Position numbers and translations under genes: made by a program. The notes beneath the pieces were generated by a model. It searched no databases. It was not told the DNA's origin and saw only the letters and a list, made by a program, of their open reading frames with translations. A stretch of 64,000 nucleotides of DNA from positions 682,001-746,000 of the forward strand of contig CAWFMT010000005.1 in assembly GCA_963817075.1 (NCBI GenBank), written 5' to 3'. How positions within the stretch are numbered: position 1 is the first letter of the stretch; each line of letters starts with the position of its first letter. Below, piece after piece: positions 30,929-39,881 of this stretch. This DNA is from DASPKM01 sp963817075 (GTDB lineage Bacteria; Bacteroidota; Bacteroidia; Chitinophagales; Chitinophagaceae).

Positions 30929-31707
30929 ATGATCAGCCAGGTAAAAGAGGGGTACGTAAAATCGGAGATTCATAACACAGTAACAACTATTGAATTTTTT
31001 CATCCGCAGAGTAACTCACTGCCCGGGAAATTACTCGAGATTTTAGCAAAGGAAATTCATAGTGCAGGCAATGATCAGGATACGAATGTGATTATCCTTA
31101 GTTCTGCAGGCGAAGCCACATTTTGTGCCGGAGCTTCATTTGAAGAATTGGCCGCAATAAAAACTGAAACTGAAGGAAAAGACTTCTTTAGTGGATTTGC
31201 ACACGTGATCAACGAAATCAAAAATGCCCCAAGTTCATTATTGCAAGAGTTCAGGGCAAATGTGTTGGAGGAGGAGTAGGACTGGCAGCGGCAGCGGATT
31301 ATTGCATTGCAACAGAAAAAGCCGAGATCAAATTAAGTGAACTGGCCATTGGCATTGGACCATTTGTTGTTGGACCAGCCGTTGAGAGAAAATTAGGGAA
31401 TTCAGCATTTGGGCAATTAGCAATTGATGCAACTCTTTGGAGAAGTCCGGACTGGGCAAAAAGAAAAGGATTGTTTAGCGAAGTACATGATTCAATCGAG
31501 ACCATGGATGAATCAATCCGAAGATTAGCTACAGCACTTGCTCACTCGAGTCCAGTTGCAATGACCGAATTGAAAAAAATACTCTGGCGAGGAACCGAGA
31601 ACTGGGATACCCTATTATTGGAACGCGCAGCTATCAGCGGAAGATTAGTGTTGAGTGATTTCACGAAAAATGCCATTGCAAGATTTAAGGAGAAATCCAA
31701 GAGTTAA
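30929..31707 (+). CDS. Enoyl-CoA hydratase/isomerase family protein (PaaF/PaaG-like; one frameshift)
   Basis: The crotonase fold is clear: VKSEIHNTVTTIEFFHPQSN, the oxyanion loop FCAGASFEELAAI, and after the break GKCVGGGVGLAAAADYCIA. The C-terminus is a helical bundle (TALAHSSPVAMTELKKILW). About 259 residues. The single break near 31233 is explained by one missing A in an A run (CCCAAAG read as CCCAAG). Its position 17 bases after paaZ on the same strand suggests an operon and a role in beta-oxidation-like steps of phenylacetate catabolism. The exact reaction (PaaF versus PaaG type) is not resolved. Confidence 0.8.
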
Positions 31708-31716
31708 TATTTTTAT

Positions 31717-31745
31717 TTAACCGCAAAGACGCCAGGACGCAGCGG
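31717..31745. repeat. Family A repeat, single left arm
   Basis: TTAACCGCAAAGACGCCAGG lies between the convergent enoyl-CoA hydratase and rlmD genes; no matching right arm is present. Confidence 0.7.
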
Positions 31746-31764
31746 GAATAGTTACTTTAACCAT

Positions 31765-33181
31765 TCACAATCCAATCCATCCGGACTCAATATAATGTAC
31801 AACATTTTCAATATGATGCGTATGCGGAAACATATCAACCGGCTGAATTTTTTTCACTTCATATTTCTCATCTAACCAATTAAGGTCTCGTGCCTGGGTT
31901 GCAGGATTACAACTCACATACACCACAACCGGAGCTTCAATATCAAGGATCTTTTTCACAAGTTTTTCATGCATTCCCGCTCTTGGTGGATCAGTTATGA
32001 TAACATCTGCTTTTCCATGGATTGAAAAGAATTCGTCATTACAAACTACACTCACATCGCCTTCAAAAAACTCAGCATGGCTTATGCCATTCAACTGAGC
32101 ATTGATTTTTGCATCTGCAATTGCTTCAGATATCGTTTCAACTCCAATAATTTTTTTAGCCTCTCTGCTAAGAAAAATACCAATGCTTCCGGTTCCACAA
32201 TAAAGATCATAGACTATTTCATTGCCGGTCAATTCTGCAAACTCTCTTGTGATCTTATAAAGCCTTTCGCCTTGCTCGGTATTTGTTTGAAAAAATGATT
32301 TAGGTCCAATCCTGAACTGAAAATCTTCAAGGGTTTCAGTAACATAACCGGGACCAAAATAGGTTTGTGGAATAAGATCTGTCAGGCTATCATTCCATTT
32401 GGTATTGATTGTGTAAAGCAGGGTTGTAAGCTCAGGAAACATTTTCAAGAACATGATCAAGCAAAGCAGAACGTTTTTCCTGGTCTTCATTCCCAAAAAC
32501 AATATTCGCCATGATTTCACCAGACCGGCAAATTCTTAATTGAAGATTTCGCATAAAGCCTGCGTGCTTCCTGATATCGTGAAAACTATAGTCGTGTTTT
32601 ACCGCAAATTCCTTGATAAGTTTTCTGAGTTTATTTGTAGGCTCTTCCTGCAGAAAACAAGTTTCGATGTCAACAACCTTATCAAAAAAACCTTTTGCGT
32701 GATAACCTGCAACATTTTCTTCCGATGAAAACCTTTCGTCGTGCAGTTGTTCTGGTAATAAATATTTCTTATTGCTGAAGGTGTATTCAATCTTGTTGCG
32801 ATAATATCTCGTAGCGGATGCCCCCAGGATCGGTTGAATAGGTGGAAGTGTAATTCTTCCAATTCGTTCCAGATTATCTCTCACTTGTTGTTCCTTAAAC
32901 TGTAGTTGCTTTTCATAAGGCAGCATCTGCCACTGGCAGCCGCCGCAAACTCCAAAGTGAGGACAGAATGGAATAACTCTTTCTGAAGAATATTTGTCAA
33001 TGGAGATGAGTTGACCTTCTGCCCAATCTTTTTTATTTTTTATAAGCCGCACAGTCACCACATCGCCCGGCACCGCTTTTTCAATAAAGATCACCTTCCC
33101 GTTCACTCTTGCCAGGCTTTTGCCTTCAGCAGCATAATTTTCTACAAGTACTTCCCTTAATATTTCAGGCTTTTTTTTCAA
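31765..33181 (-). CDS. rlmD: 23S rRNA (uracil-5-)-methyltransferase RlmD-type (one frameshift)
   Basis: This SAM-dependent enzyme makes 5-methyluridine in 23S rRNA (RlmD/RumA or RlmCD type). A TRAM RNA-binding domain is at the N-terminus (VENYAAEGKSLARVNGKVIF). A 4Fe-4S Cys cluster follows (CPHFGVCGGCQWQM). The methyltransferase domain has FFQTNTEQGERLY, VYDLYCGTGSIGIFLS (SAM site), IITDPPRAGMHEKL and the catalytic Cys in YVSCNPATQARDL. About 472 residues. One break near 32445 (an extra T in a T run) splits it. The start appears to be TTG 33181, directly followed by AAAAAAAAG; an exact -7 box lies only 5 bases upstream. Confidence 0.88.
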
Positions 33182-33185
33182 GTGG

Positions 33186-33193
33186 CAAAGGTA
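33186..33193 (-). promoter_or_regulatory. Predicted -7 box for rlmD
   Basis: The minus strand reads TACCTTTG, an exact TAnnTTTG match, 5 bases before the TTG start codon, predicting a leaderless transcript. Confidence 0.5.
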
Positions 33194-33238
33194 AGTATCC
33201 TGGTCCCGAGCGAAGTCGAGGGAATAGCATAGTAGAAT

Positions 33239-33275
33239 TTTAACCGCAAAGGAACAAGAGACGCAAAGGGGCGCT
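33239..33275. repeat. Family A repeat, single arm, next to a CCCGAGCGAAGTCGAGGG word
   Basis: TTAACCGCAAAGGAACAAGAG and GACGCAAAGGGGCGC form a single arm. Immediately before it (33203-33223) lies CCCGAGCGAAGTCGAGGGA, another short palindromic word of the type common between genes in this phylum. Confidence 0.55.
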
Positions 33276-33367
33276 AAGGAGTACTAAATAACCCCTGTTT
33301 TAACCTTATAATCACCCTTATAGCTAAGAAGATAGAATTTTGTCAATTATCTTGCACGGGCTAACAA

Positions 33368-33381
33368 CCGGCCGAGGCCGG
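33368..33381 (+). promoter_or_regulatory. GC palindrome in the leader of the thioredoxin-like gene
   Basis: CCGGCCGAGGCCGG is a perfect 6-bp stem with a 2-base centre, 16 bases before the ATG at 33398. It could form a hairpin near the ribosome-binding region; its role is unknown. Confidence 0.35.
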
Positions 33382-33397
33382 GAACCGTCTGAAACAT

Positions 33398-34838
33398 ATG
33401 AAAAGATTTCTCCCGATCCTGCTATTACTGGTCTTTGCAACAGCTTCCCTTTTTGCCCAAAATGGTTATAACATTAAGGTAAATATCAAGCCTTTCAAGA
33501 ATCGAATACGTTTACCTGGGATATCATTACGGTAAGAGAAAGGCCCTGGCCGACTCAGCTCTCCTGGATGCGAACAGTAATGGCCTCTTTAAAGGGACCA
33601 AGGCATTAGGTGGTGGCATTTATTTCCTCGTATCGCCTAAAAAGCAAATTCTTTTTGAGTTATTGATAGACAAGCAGCAGGATTTTTCAATTGTTGCAGA
33701 CACAATTAATTTACCCACGGGAGTAAAGTTTACCGGCTCATCAGACAACAGTCTTTTCTATGGATATACGCTTCACATTAATGATCTCGGATTGCAGGTA
33801 ACCGAAACTCAGCAGGCCTTCAGAAATTCAACTGACCCATCGGAAAAAAAAGCATTACAGAATAAATTAGTGAACCTCAATAATGTTATTTCCAAATATC
33901 GCGATAGCATAGAAAAGAAAAACCCGAATTCAATCCTCACCGCTTTATTCAAGGGAATGAAAGAACCAATTGTTCCTCCAGCTTCAGCGCATCCGGGAGG
34001 AAAATATGATTCCAATTTTGCCTACCGGTATTTTAAGACAAACTATTGGAATGGGATTTCTTTCACTGATGACAGGATGATAAGAACTCCAATCTTTGAG
34101 CAGAAGCTTGAAAAATATTATAAGGACCTGGTAGCTCCTGATCCTGATTCTATCAATCGCGAAGTAGATCATATGTTGCTAATGTCCAGGACCAGTCCTG
34201 AAATGTTTAAGTATTTAATGGTCTTCTTTGTTCAGAAATATATTAACCCTGAATATATGGGACAGGATGCAGTGTTTGTGCATCTATTCGAGAAGTACAT
34301 CAATACCGGTCAGGCAGAGTTTTTCACAGAACAGTATAAAAAGATCATGTCGGATCGGGCTTATAGTCTAATGGCAAATCTTATTGGGAATCCGGCATCA
34401 AATCTTGACATGGTGGATTCAGCAGGCAAGCAAGTGCAATTATATGATGTACAGGCCGAGTTTACTATAGTTTGTTTTTGGGATCCGGAATGCAGCCATT
34501 GTAAAGAAGTTGTTCCGAAACTGGATTCAATCTACAAGGCAAAATGGAAGAACCAGAACGTGAAATTATTTGGTGTAAAGGTTGATGGAACAAGGGATGC
34601 CTGGCTAAAGTTTATTCATGAAAACAATCTGAAAGATTGGATACACGTTTATCAAACCGATGCGCAACGTGATGCTGATTCTAAAGCAAATCGACCTAAT
34701 TATCGGCAGCTTTATGATGTTTACCAAACTCCCATCCTGTATTTACTGGATAAGGAAAAACGAATCATCGCAAAAAAATTAAGTTATCAGCAGGTTGACG
34801 AAGTAATGAACATCAAAAGAAAAAAACAGAACCAATAA
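33398..34838 (+). CDS. Secreted thioredoxin-like (TlpA/DUF5106-type) protein (one frameshift near its start)
   Basis: A signal peptide (MKRFLPILLLLVFATASLFAQ) starts at ATG 33398. A break near 33505 must be bridged to reach the long frame (GYHYGKRKALADSALLDANS). The middle region (residues about 100-330) resembles the DUF5106 part of Bacteroidota periplasmic redoxins (MLLMSRTSPEMFKYLMVFFV, NPEYMGQDAVFVHLFEKYI). The C-terminal thioredoxin fold has the CxxC motif in VCFWDPECSHCKEVVPKL and the cis-Pro in YQTPILYLLDKE. About 480 residues. The next gene starts 1 base after its stop, so it is co-transcribed with a PpiC isomerase. A role in envelope protein folding or disulfide handling is inferred. 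Confidence 0.82.
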
Positions 34839-34839
34839 T

Positions 34840-36774
34840 ATGAAAAGCTTTTTCGGCCTTTTCCTGTTTACCTGTATCCTTGCGGGATCGGCTAATTCTC
34901 AAACCTTATTTACATATGGCACCAAAGCTGTAAGCAAGAATGAATTTCTGAAAGCATACAATAAGAATAATACCAGCGATAAACCCGATGAGAATTCTTT
35001 AAAGGAATACCTGGACCTGTATAGCAGGTTCAAGCTAAAAGTTCAGGCAGCCTACGATCTCCGGATGGACACCCTCGCTACTCAAAAAGCAGAATTGCAA
35101 AGTTTCAGAAGTCAAATCATTCAAACTTATCTGAATGACGATAATAGTTTAAATGAACTTGTGAACGAGGCAAATGCCAGAAGTCAAAAAGATATTAGGC
35201 TCTCCCACATTTTCATTCCTGCCAGGAGTGATTCTCCAGCCCTGGCCCAAAAAGCATCAAGGCAGATTGAAGAGGCATATAAACAACTACAGCAAGGAAA
35301 AGATTTTGGAGAGGTCGCACTTTTGTTTTCTGCAGATTCATCAGTTAAAAAGAATAATGGAGACCTTGGATTTATCACTGTCTTCTTGCTTCCTTATGAA
35401 TTAGAGAATCTTGCATATAAAACACCACTTGGAAAATTCTCACCCGTATTCCATAGCAAGGCAGGTTATCATATTTTCAAAAAAACTGACGAGAGGAAAG
35501 CTCTCGGTAAGATAAAAGTTGGTCAGATCCTTCTTACCTATCCTCCCGATGCAGATGAAAAAGTAATGAACTCGGTGAAGTTAAGCGCGGATTCAATTTA
35601 TGGGGCTCTATTGAAGGGAGCAGACTTTCCCACCCTTGTTGAATTATATAGTGGAGACAATTTTTCACTTCAGATGAAAGGTGAAATACCCGAATTTGGT
35701 GTTGGTCGATATTCAATGGAATTCGAAAATGCTGCGTTTGAACTAAAAAAGGATGGTGATATAAGTAAGCCCTTAAGAACAGATTATGGATTCCATATCA
35801 TAAAAAGATTATCGAGGACTGAAATTGGATCAGATATCAATGCGGAACAAAAAGAGCAGTTGCGTCAACAAGTGATGAATGACGACAGGATGGAGGTTTC
35901 AAAAAGATTGATGACTCAAAAAATTCTCAAGACAATTGGATACAAGAAGGCAGTATTTGATGCCAACCAACTCTGGGCTTATTCAGACAGTACTCTCAAT
36001 GACAAACCCGTACCTGCAAAAACAACCATTAGACCCAACACCTTATTATTCTCATTTGCAAAACAAAACATAACCGTTAAGGATTGGCTGGCATTCCGCA
36101 GATCTGTTAATGAAGTTGATCGCATCATCGTGGGTAAGACTCAACCACAACTTCTCGAGTATTATACTGAATTGGCAGCATTGGAATATTATAAAAAACA
36201 CTTAGAGGAATTCAATCCCGAATTCGCATTTCAACTCAAAGAATTTAAAGATGGGAATCTTCTTTTTGAGATCATGCAAACGAGGATCTGGGACAAAGCT
36301 TCATCGGACAGTGTTGGATTGAAGAAATATTTCAATGCGCATAAAAATAATTATTGGTGGGAGAATAGTCTTTCCGGAATCTTATTCACTGCAGCAAATC
36401 AGGCTATCGCAACAAAAGTGAGAGAGAGACTCAGGGATAGCATTGCAAACTGGCGTCAAATAATTGAATCATTTGAAGGAAATGTAATTGCAGACTCAGG
36501 AAGATTTGAAGTTGACCAGCTTTCATTTCCTGAAGATTATACAATCAAATTGAATACTTTTTCTCCATCACTGAAAAATCAGGTAGATACAACCATTTCA
36601 TTCATTTACATTCAAAATCATTACCCGGAGCGATCTCAGCGAAATTTCGAAGATGCAAGAGGGTATGTAATTAATGACTACCAGGTGTATTTAGAAGAAG
36701 CCTGGATCAATCAACTGAAGAAAAAATACCCCATCAAGATGAATGAGGCTATAGTAAAATCACTCACTAAATAG
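34840..36774 (+). CDS. Periplasmic peptidyl-prolyl isomerase with two PpiC domains
   Basis: A 644-residue protein with a signal peptide (MKSFFGLFLFTCILAGSANSQ). The N-terminal helical part (KNEFLKAYNKNN) is followed by parvulin domain 1 (about 120-215: IRLSHIFIPARSDSP, GKDFGEVALLFSADSSVKKNNGD, FHSKAGYHIF) and domain 2 (about 225-330: KVGQILLTYPPDADEKV, LYSGDNFSLQMKGEIPEFG, RTDYGFHIIKRLS). The remaining 300 residues are a poorly conserved helical region. It likely assists outer-membrane or T9SS protein biogenesis. It is translationally close to the upstream redoxin (1-base gap). Confidence 0.9.
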   Translation: MKSFFGLFLFTCILAGSANSQTLFTYGTKAVSKNEFLKAYNKNNTSDKPDENSLKEYLDLYSRFKLKVQAAYDLRMDTLATQKAELQSFRSQIIQTYLNDDNSLNELVNEANARSQKDIRLSHIFIPARSDSPALAQKASRQIEEAYKQLQQGKDFGEVALLFSADSSVKKNNGDLGFITVFLLPYELENLAYKTPLGKFSPVFHSKAGYHIFKKTDERKALGKIKVGQILLTYPPDADEKVMNSVKLSADSIYGALLKGADFPTLVELYSGDNFSLQMKGEIPEFGVGRYSMEFENAAFELKKDGDISKPLRTDYGFHIIKRLSRTEIGSDINAEQKEQLRQQVMNDDRMEVSKRLMTQKILKTIGYKKAVFDANQLWAYSDSTLNDKPVPAKTTIRPNTLLFSFAKQNITVKDWLAFRRSVNEVDRIIVGKTQPQLLEYYTELAALEYYKKHLEEFNPEFAFQLKEFKDGNLLFEIMQTRIWDKASSDSVGLKKYFNAHKNNYWWENSLSGILFTAANQAIATKVRERLRDSIANWRQIIESFEGNVIADSGRFEVDQLSFPEDYTIKLNTFSPSLKNQVDTTISFIYIQNHYPERSQRNFEDARGYVINDYQVYLEEAWINQLKKKYPIKMNEAIVKSLTK

Positions 36775-36800
36775 CTATTAAACCTTTTTTCAGCCTTATG

Positions 36801-36849
36801 GGTCTCAAAATGGCATGGTTTTGACGACTATGTACTAAAATCTGAGACC
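36801..36849 (+). promoter_or_regulatory. Inverted repeat GGTCTCA-N35-TGAGACC upstream of the beta-barrel gene
   Basis: The two 7-base arms (36801-36807 and 36843-36849) flank the probable promoter region and end 4 bases before the ATG at 36853. It may be an mRNA stem or an operator; no regulator is recognised. Confidence 0.35.
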
Positions 36850-36852
36850 ATT

Positions 36853-37545
36853 ATGAAGAAGATCTTTCTAATGCTATTAGCATGCAGCAGTGCCGCATAT
36901 ATGGCAAATGCACAAAAGAGCAGCGCAATTCTAAAAGGGGGTCTAAACCTCGCAAATGTATCTATCACAGATGACGGCAGAGTTGACGAAGCTAAATCAC
37001 TAGCAAGTTTTCATGTAGGCCTTATCGGAGATTTTGCAATTGCAAAAATCCTTTCGTTCCAGTTAGGAATAGTAGCAACAGGTAAAGGATCCAAGACTCA
37101 AACAGGTAATGAAACCGATCCAAACTATTTCAAAGCCACTTCAAATCCATTCTATCTTGAAGTGCCAGCCAACCTGGTATTCAAACTTCCAATCACAAGT
37201 GATTCTAAATTATTCTTCGGTGCCGGTCCCTACATTGCTGTAGGTATTGCTGGAAAAAATAAAACTGAAGGAAATTTTTTGGGGAACCGATTTGAAAACA
37301 AGGAAGACATTGATTTTAGCAATGACGATCCTACCACTCTTGATTTTGAAGAAGGTGCTGGTTTTGGAATTTTGAAACGTTTCGATTATGGATTGAACGG
37401 TACAGCTGGTCTTGAGCTTAACAAAGTTGTTCTGGGTGTGAACTACGGACTGGGCCTTGCGAAACTTCAATCAGGATCAAATAGTTCAAATGACGATCGC
37501 AACAAGCACAGGGTGCTGAGTTTTTCTGTAGGCGTTAAATTGTAA
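36853..37545 (+). CDS. Outer-membrane beta-barrel protein (PorT-family-like)
   Basis: A 230-residue protein with a signal peptide (MKKIFLMLLACSSAAYMANAQ). It starts AILKGGLNLANVSI, typical of small Bacteroidota porin-like barrels. Alternating hydrophobic strands (FQLGIVATGKGSKT, PFYLEVPANLVFKLP, KLFFGAGPYIAVGIAG) continue to the C-terminal strand (HRVLSFSVGVKL). It most likely forms an 8-strand barrel. Function beyond membrane location is unknown. It is a separate unit after the PpiC gene. Confidence 0.82.
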   Translation: MKKIFLMLLACSSAAYMANAQKSSAILKGGLNLANVSITDDGRVDEAKSLASFHVGLIGDFAIAKILSFQLGIVATGKGSKTQTGNETDPNYFKATSNPFYLEVPANLVFKLPITSDSKLFFGAGPYIAVGIAGKNKTEGNFLGNRFENKEDIDFSNDDPTTLDFEEGAGFGILKRFDYGLNGTAGLELNKVVLGVNYGLGLAKLQSGSNSSNDDRNKHRVLSFSVGVKL

Positions 37546-37552
37546 AGAAGAA

Positions 37553-37905
37553 ATATCCAAGAACCAAAAAACAAGATCCAAATAAAGAAGAGAGAATTTT
37601 CAATGAAAAATTGGAAATTCAAAATGCAAAATTAAAAATTCACTCAAAGGGGAAATAGATCGAAGATGCTTTACGGCGAATACTCTGCGTTTTCTTGTTC
37701 TCTGCGGTAAAAAAAATATTTCACGCAAAGACGCAAATTGAGCAAAGGCGCAAAGTTTTATCTGAATTTTTATTCTTATTGAAATTTGTTTGGTGCTCGT
37801 CTTTTGGTTCTTGTTATTTTCCAGCGAATACTCTGCGTTCTTTGTTCTCTGCAGCAAAAATATTTTATGCGAAGAGGGAAAGTGAGTAAAGAATAAAATC
37901 ACAAG
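37553..37905. repeat. Cluster of intergenic repeats (families A/B and C) between the barrel gene and metF
   Basis: This gene-free stretch contains a family C arm (about 37553-37625), a hybrid element with TCTGCGTTTTCTTGTTCTCTG and ACGCAAAGACGCAAATTGAGC (about 37682-37758), a further family C arm (37775-37825), and a second TCTGCGTTCTTTGTTCTCTGC arm (37830-37895). It separates two convergent genes. I see no coding capacity. Confidence 0.65.
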
Positions 37906-37992
37906 AGACAAAAAAGCTTCAAAGCCTCTTTATTTTACATTTTGAATTTTACATTTTCCATTGTTGGGAACTTGGTATTTGGATTTGCGCCT

Positions 37993-38946
37993 TTAGACAA
38001 TTTCCTTCACAACATTACAAATCACGTGCGGCTTGCCTAGAGTATAATAATGCAGTACGGGCACACCCCCTGCTTTTAACTCCCTTGACTGCTGTAGTAA
38101 CCATTCGGTCCCTACCAATTCAACATCCTTGTCTTCTTTACATCTCATGATCTCTTCACTCAATTCAGTTGGGATATCAACATTGAATGTTCTTGGAATA
38201 ACAGACAATTGTTTTTTTGAGGTGATAGGTTTAAGACCTGGTATGATTGGAATATTGATGTCATGCTCGCGACATCTCTTTACGAATTCAAAATATTTCT
38301 TATTCTCAAAGAACATTTGAGTAACGATATAATCAGCCCCGGCTTCCACTTTTGCTTTCAGGTAAGCAAGGTCTGTTTCCATATTTGGAGCTTCAAAATG
38401 TTTTTCCGGGTAGCCTGCTGCACCCACACTGAATTTTGTTCGGAAGCCATCACGGATGTCCTCCTCCAAATAAATACCATTGTTAAGGTTGATCACCTGT
38501 TTAAGGAGATCAATTGCAAACCTGTGGCCTTGAGGGTCAGGTTCAAAGAAAGTTTCATTCTTTGCAGCATCGCCTCTGAGTACGAGGACGTTGTCAACCC
38601 CAATAAAATTAAGATCGATGAGGGCATCTTCTGTTTCGCGTTTGGTAAATCCACCGCAGATCAGATGGGGAACAGCATCAACCTTATAATGGTTCATGAT
38701 TGCTGCGCAAATTCCTACAGTTCCAGGGCGTTTTCTAACCTCAACCTTCTCAAAGGTTCCATCAGCCTTTTTTTTGAAGACATGTTCAGCACGATGATAG
38801 GTAACATTAATATATGAAGGCTTGAACTCCATGAGCGGGTCAAGGTGATCGTATATCAAATTGATCGTTTTTCCTTTCAGCGGGGGCAGGATTTCAAAAG
38901 AGATAAGCGTGTTCTTTGCCTGTCCTATATGGTCTATTACTTTCAT
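37993..38946 (-). CDS. metF: 5,10-methylenetetrahydrofolate reductase
   Basis: It reduces methylene-THF to methyl-THF for methionine synthesis, using bound FAD. The 317-residue TIM-barrel protein starts MKVIDHIGQAKNTLISFEIL, with the catalytic Glu in SFEILPPLKG. It continues with SYINVTYHRAEHVFKK, HLICGGFTKRETEDALIDL, NVLVLRGDAAKNETFF, FSVGAAGYPEKHFEAP, GADYIVTQMFFENKKYF and IIPGLKPITSKKQL. I chose ATG 38946 rather than the in-frame start at 38982, because the latter falls inside a well-formed promoter. It is divergent from lptB. No methionine-synthase gene is in the window. Confidence 0.95.
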   Translation of the reverse strand: MKVIDHIGQAKNTLISFEILPPLKGKTINLIYDHLDPLMEFKPSYINVTYHRAEHVFKKKADGTFEKVEVRKRPGTVGICAAIMNHYKVDAVPHLICGGFTKRETEDALIDLNFIGVDNVLVLRGDAAKNETFFEPDPQGHRFAIDLLKQVINLNNGIYLEEDIRDGFRTKFSVGAAGYPEKHFEAPNMETDLAYLKAKVEAGADYIVTQMFFENKKYFEFVKRCREHDINIPIIPGLKPITSKKQLSVIPRTFNVDIPTELSEEIMRCKEDKDVELVGTEWLLQQSRELKAGGVPVLHYYTLGKPHVICNVVKEIV

Positions 38947-38952
38947 AAGCTG

Positions 38953-38983
38953 CAAACATACTTCAGCAACATGGAAAGTCAAA
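38953..38983 (-). promoter_or_regulatory. Predicted metF promoter
   Basis: On the minus strand TTTG (38983-38980), a 19-base spacer and TATGTTTG (38960-38953) match the Bacteroidota consensus exactly. Transcription would start at about 38947, next to the ATG at 38946, predicting a leaderless mRNA. Confidence 0.65.
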
Positions 38984-39011
38984 TAGGCTGTTAAACATAG
39001 TTTCCAGAGGG

Positions 39012-39039
39012 TTGTTTAGATTTTCTTCCGGTATTTTTG
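39012..39039 (+). promoter_or_regulatory. Predicted lptB promoter
   Basis: TTG (39012-39014), a 17-base spacer and TATTTTTG (39032-39039, exact -7 match). The predicted start of transcription is about 39046, 9 bases before the TTG start codon at 39055. Confidence 0.55.
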
Positions 39040-39054
39040 CGAAAATCATCGCAA

Positions 39055-39828
39055 TTGTCAATCAGGATTTATACAAAGGATCTGGTCAAAAGCTATCGAA
39101 ACAGGACAGTTGTAGATCATGTATCTATAGATGTAAGTGAGGGTGAGATCGTTGGATTGCTGGGCCCAAACGGGGCTGGCAAAACCACCACTTTTTATAT
39201 GGTTGTTGGATTGATCAAGCCCGATGAAGGACAGGTTTTTCTTGATACTGAAGAAATAACCAAATTGCCGATGTACAAACGTGCGCAGCTTGGCATTGGA
39301 TATCTTCCCCAGGAGGCATCAGTGTTCAGAAAGCTCAGTGTGGAGGATAATATATTGGCCGTTCTGGAAATGACGAAACTTTCCAGAAAAGAAAGAAAAA
39401 TTAAACTTGAGGCCTTGTTAGATGAATTCAGGCTACACCATGTAAGAAAGAATAATGGAGATTCACTTAGCGGTGGCGAAAGACGAAGGACTGAAATTGC
39501 CCGAGCACTTGCAGTAGATCCCAAATTCATGTTGCTTGATGAACCATTTGCAGGGGTAGATCCCATTGCAGTTGAAGATATTCAGACCGTGGTGGCGCGT
39601 CTGAAGCATAAAAACATAGGCATCCTTATAACTGATCATAATGTAAACGAAACCCTTTCCATTTGTGACAGGGCCTACCTGTTGATTGAGGGTAAGATTT
39701 TCAAACATGGAACTGCAGAAGAACTTGCAGAAGACGAACAGGTCAGAAAACTCTATCTCGGAAGAAATTTCGAATTAAAACGCAAGGATTATCTCCACGA
39801 GGAAGCCAAAGAGCCTTCTAATCAATGA
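39055..39828 (+). CDS. lptB: LPS export ABC transporter ATP-binding protein LptB
   Basis: It is the ATPase that powers lipopolysaccharide extraction from the inner membrane with LptFG. Walker A is in GLLGPNGAGKTTTFYMVVGL, the Q-loop in GIGYLPQEASVFRKLSVEDN, the signature in LSGGERRRTEIARALAV, Walker B in PKFMLLDEPFAGVDPIAVED, and the H-loop in GILITDHNVNETL. The motif order and the LPQEASVFRKL wording are characteristic of LptB. About 257 residues. An in-frame TTG at 39037 lies within the predicted -7 box, so I prefer TTG 39055 (MSIRIYTKDLVKSY). The C-terminal tail (LKRKDYLHEEAKEPSNQ) is slightly extended. lptF and lptG are not in the window. Confidence 0.92.
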   Translation: MSIRIYTKDLVKSYRNRTVVDHVSIDVSEGEIVGLLGPNGAGKTTTFYMVVGLIKPDEGQVFLDTEEITKLPMYKRAQLGIGYLPQEASVFRKLSVEDNILAVLEMTKLSRKERKIKLEALLDEFRLHHVRKNNGDSLSGGERRRTEIARALAVDPKFMLLDEPFAGVDPIAVEDIQTVVARLKHKNIGILITDHNVNETLSICDRAYLLIEGKIFKHGTAEELAEDEQVRKLYLGRNFELKRKDYLHEEAKEPSNQ

Positions 39829-39881
39829 TGCCTCCCTCTTAATTAAGACTCATTGTTTTAGTTTCTGTATTTTGCCGCTGG

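Noticed and set aside
38947..38982. N-terminal extension of MetF from an in-frame start at 38982
   Set aside because: The extension lies inside a -33/-7 promoter with exact consensus and spacing; MKVIDHIGQAKNTLISFEIL at 38946 matches the usual MetF start.
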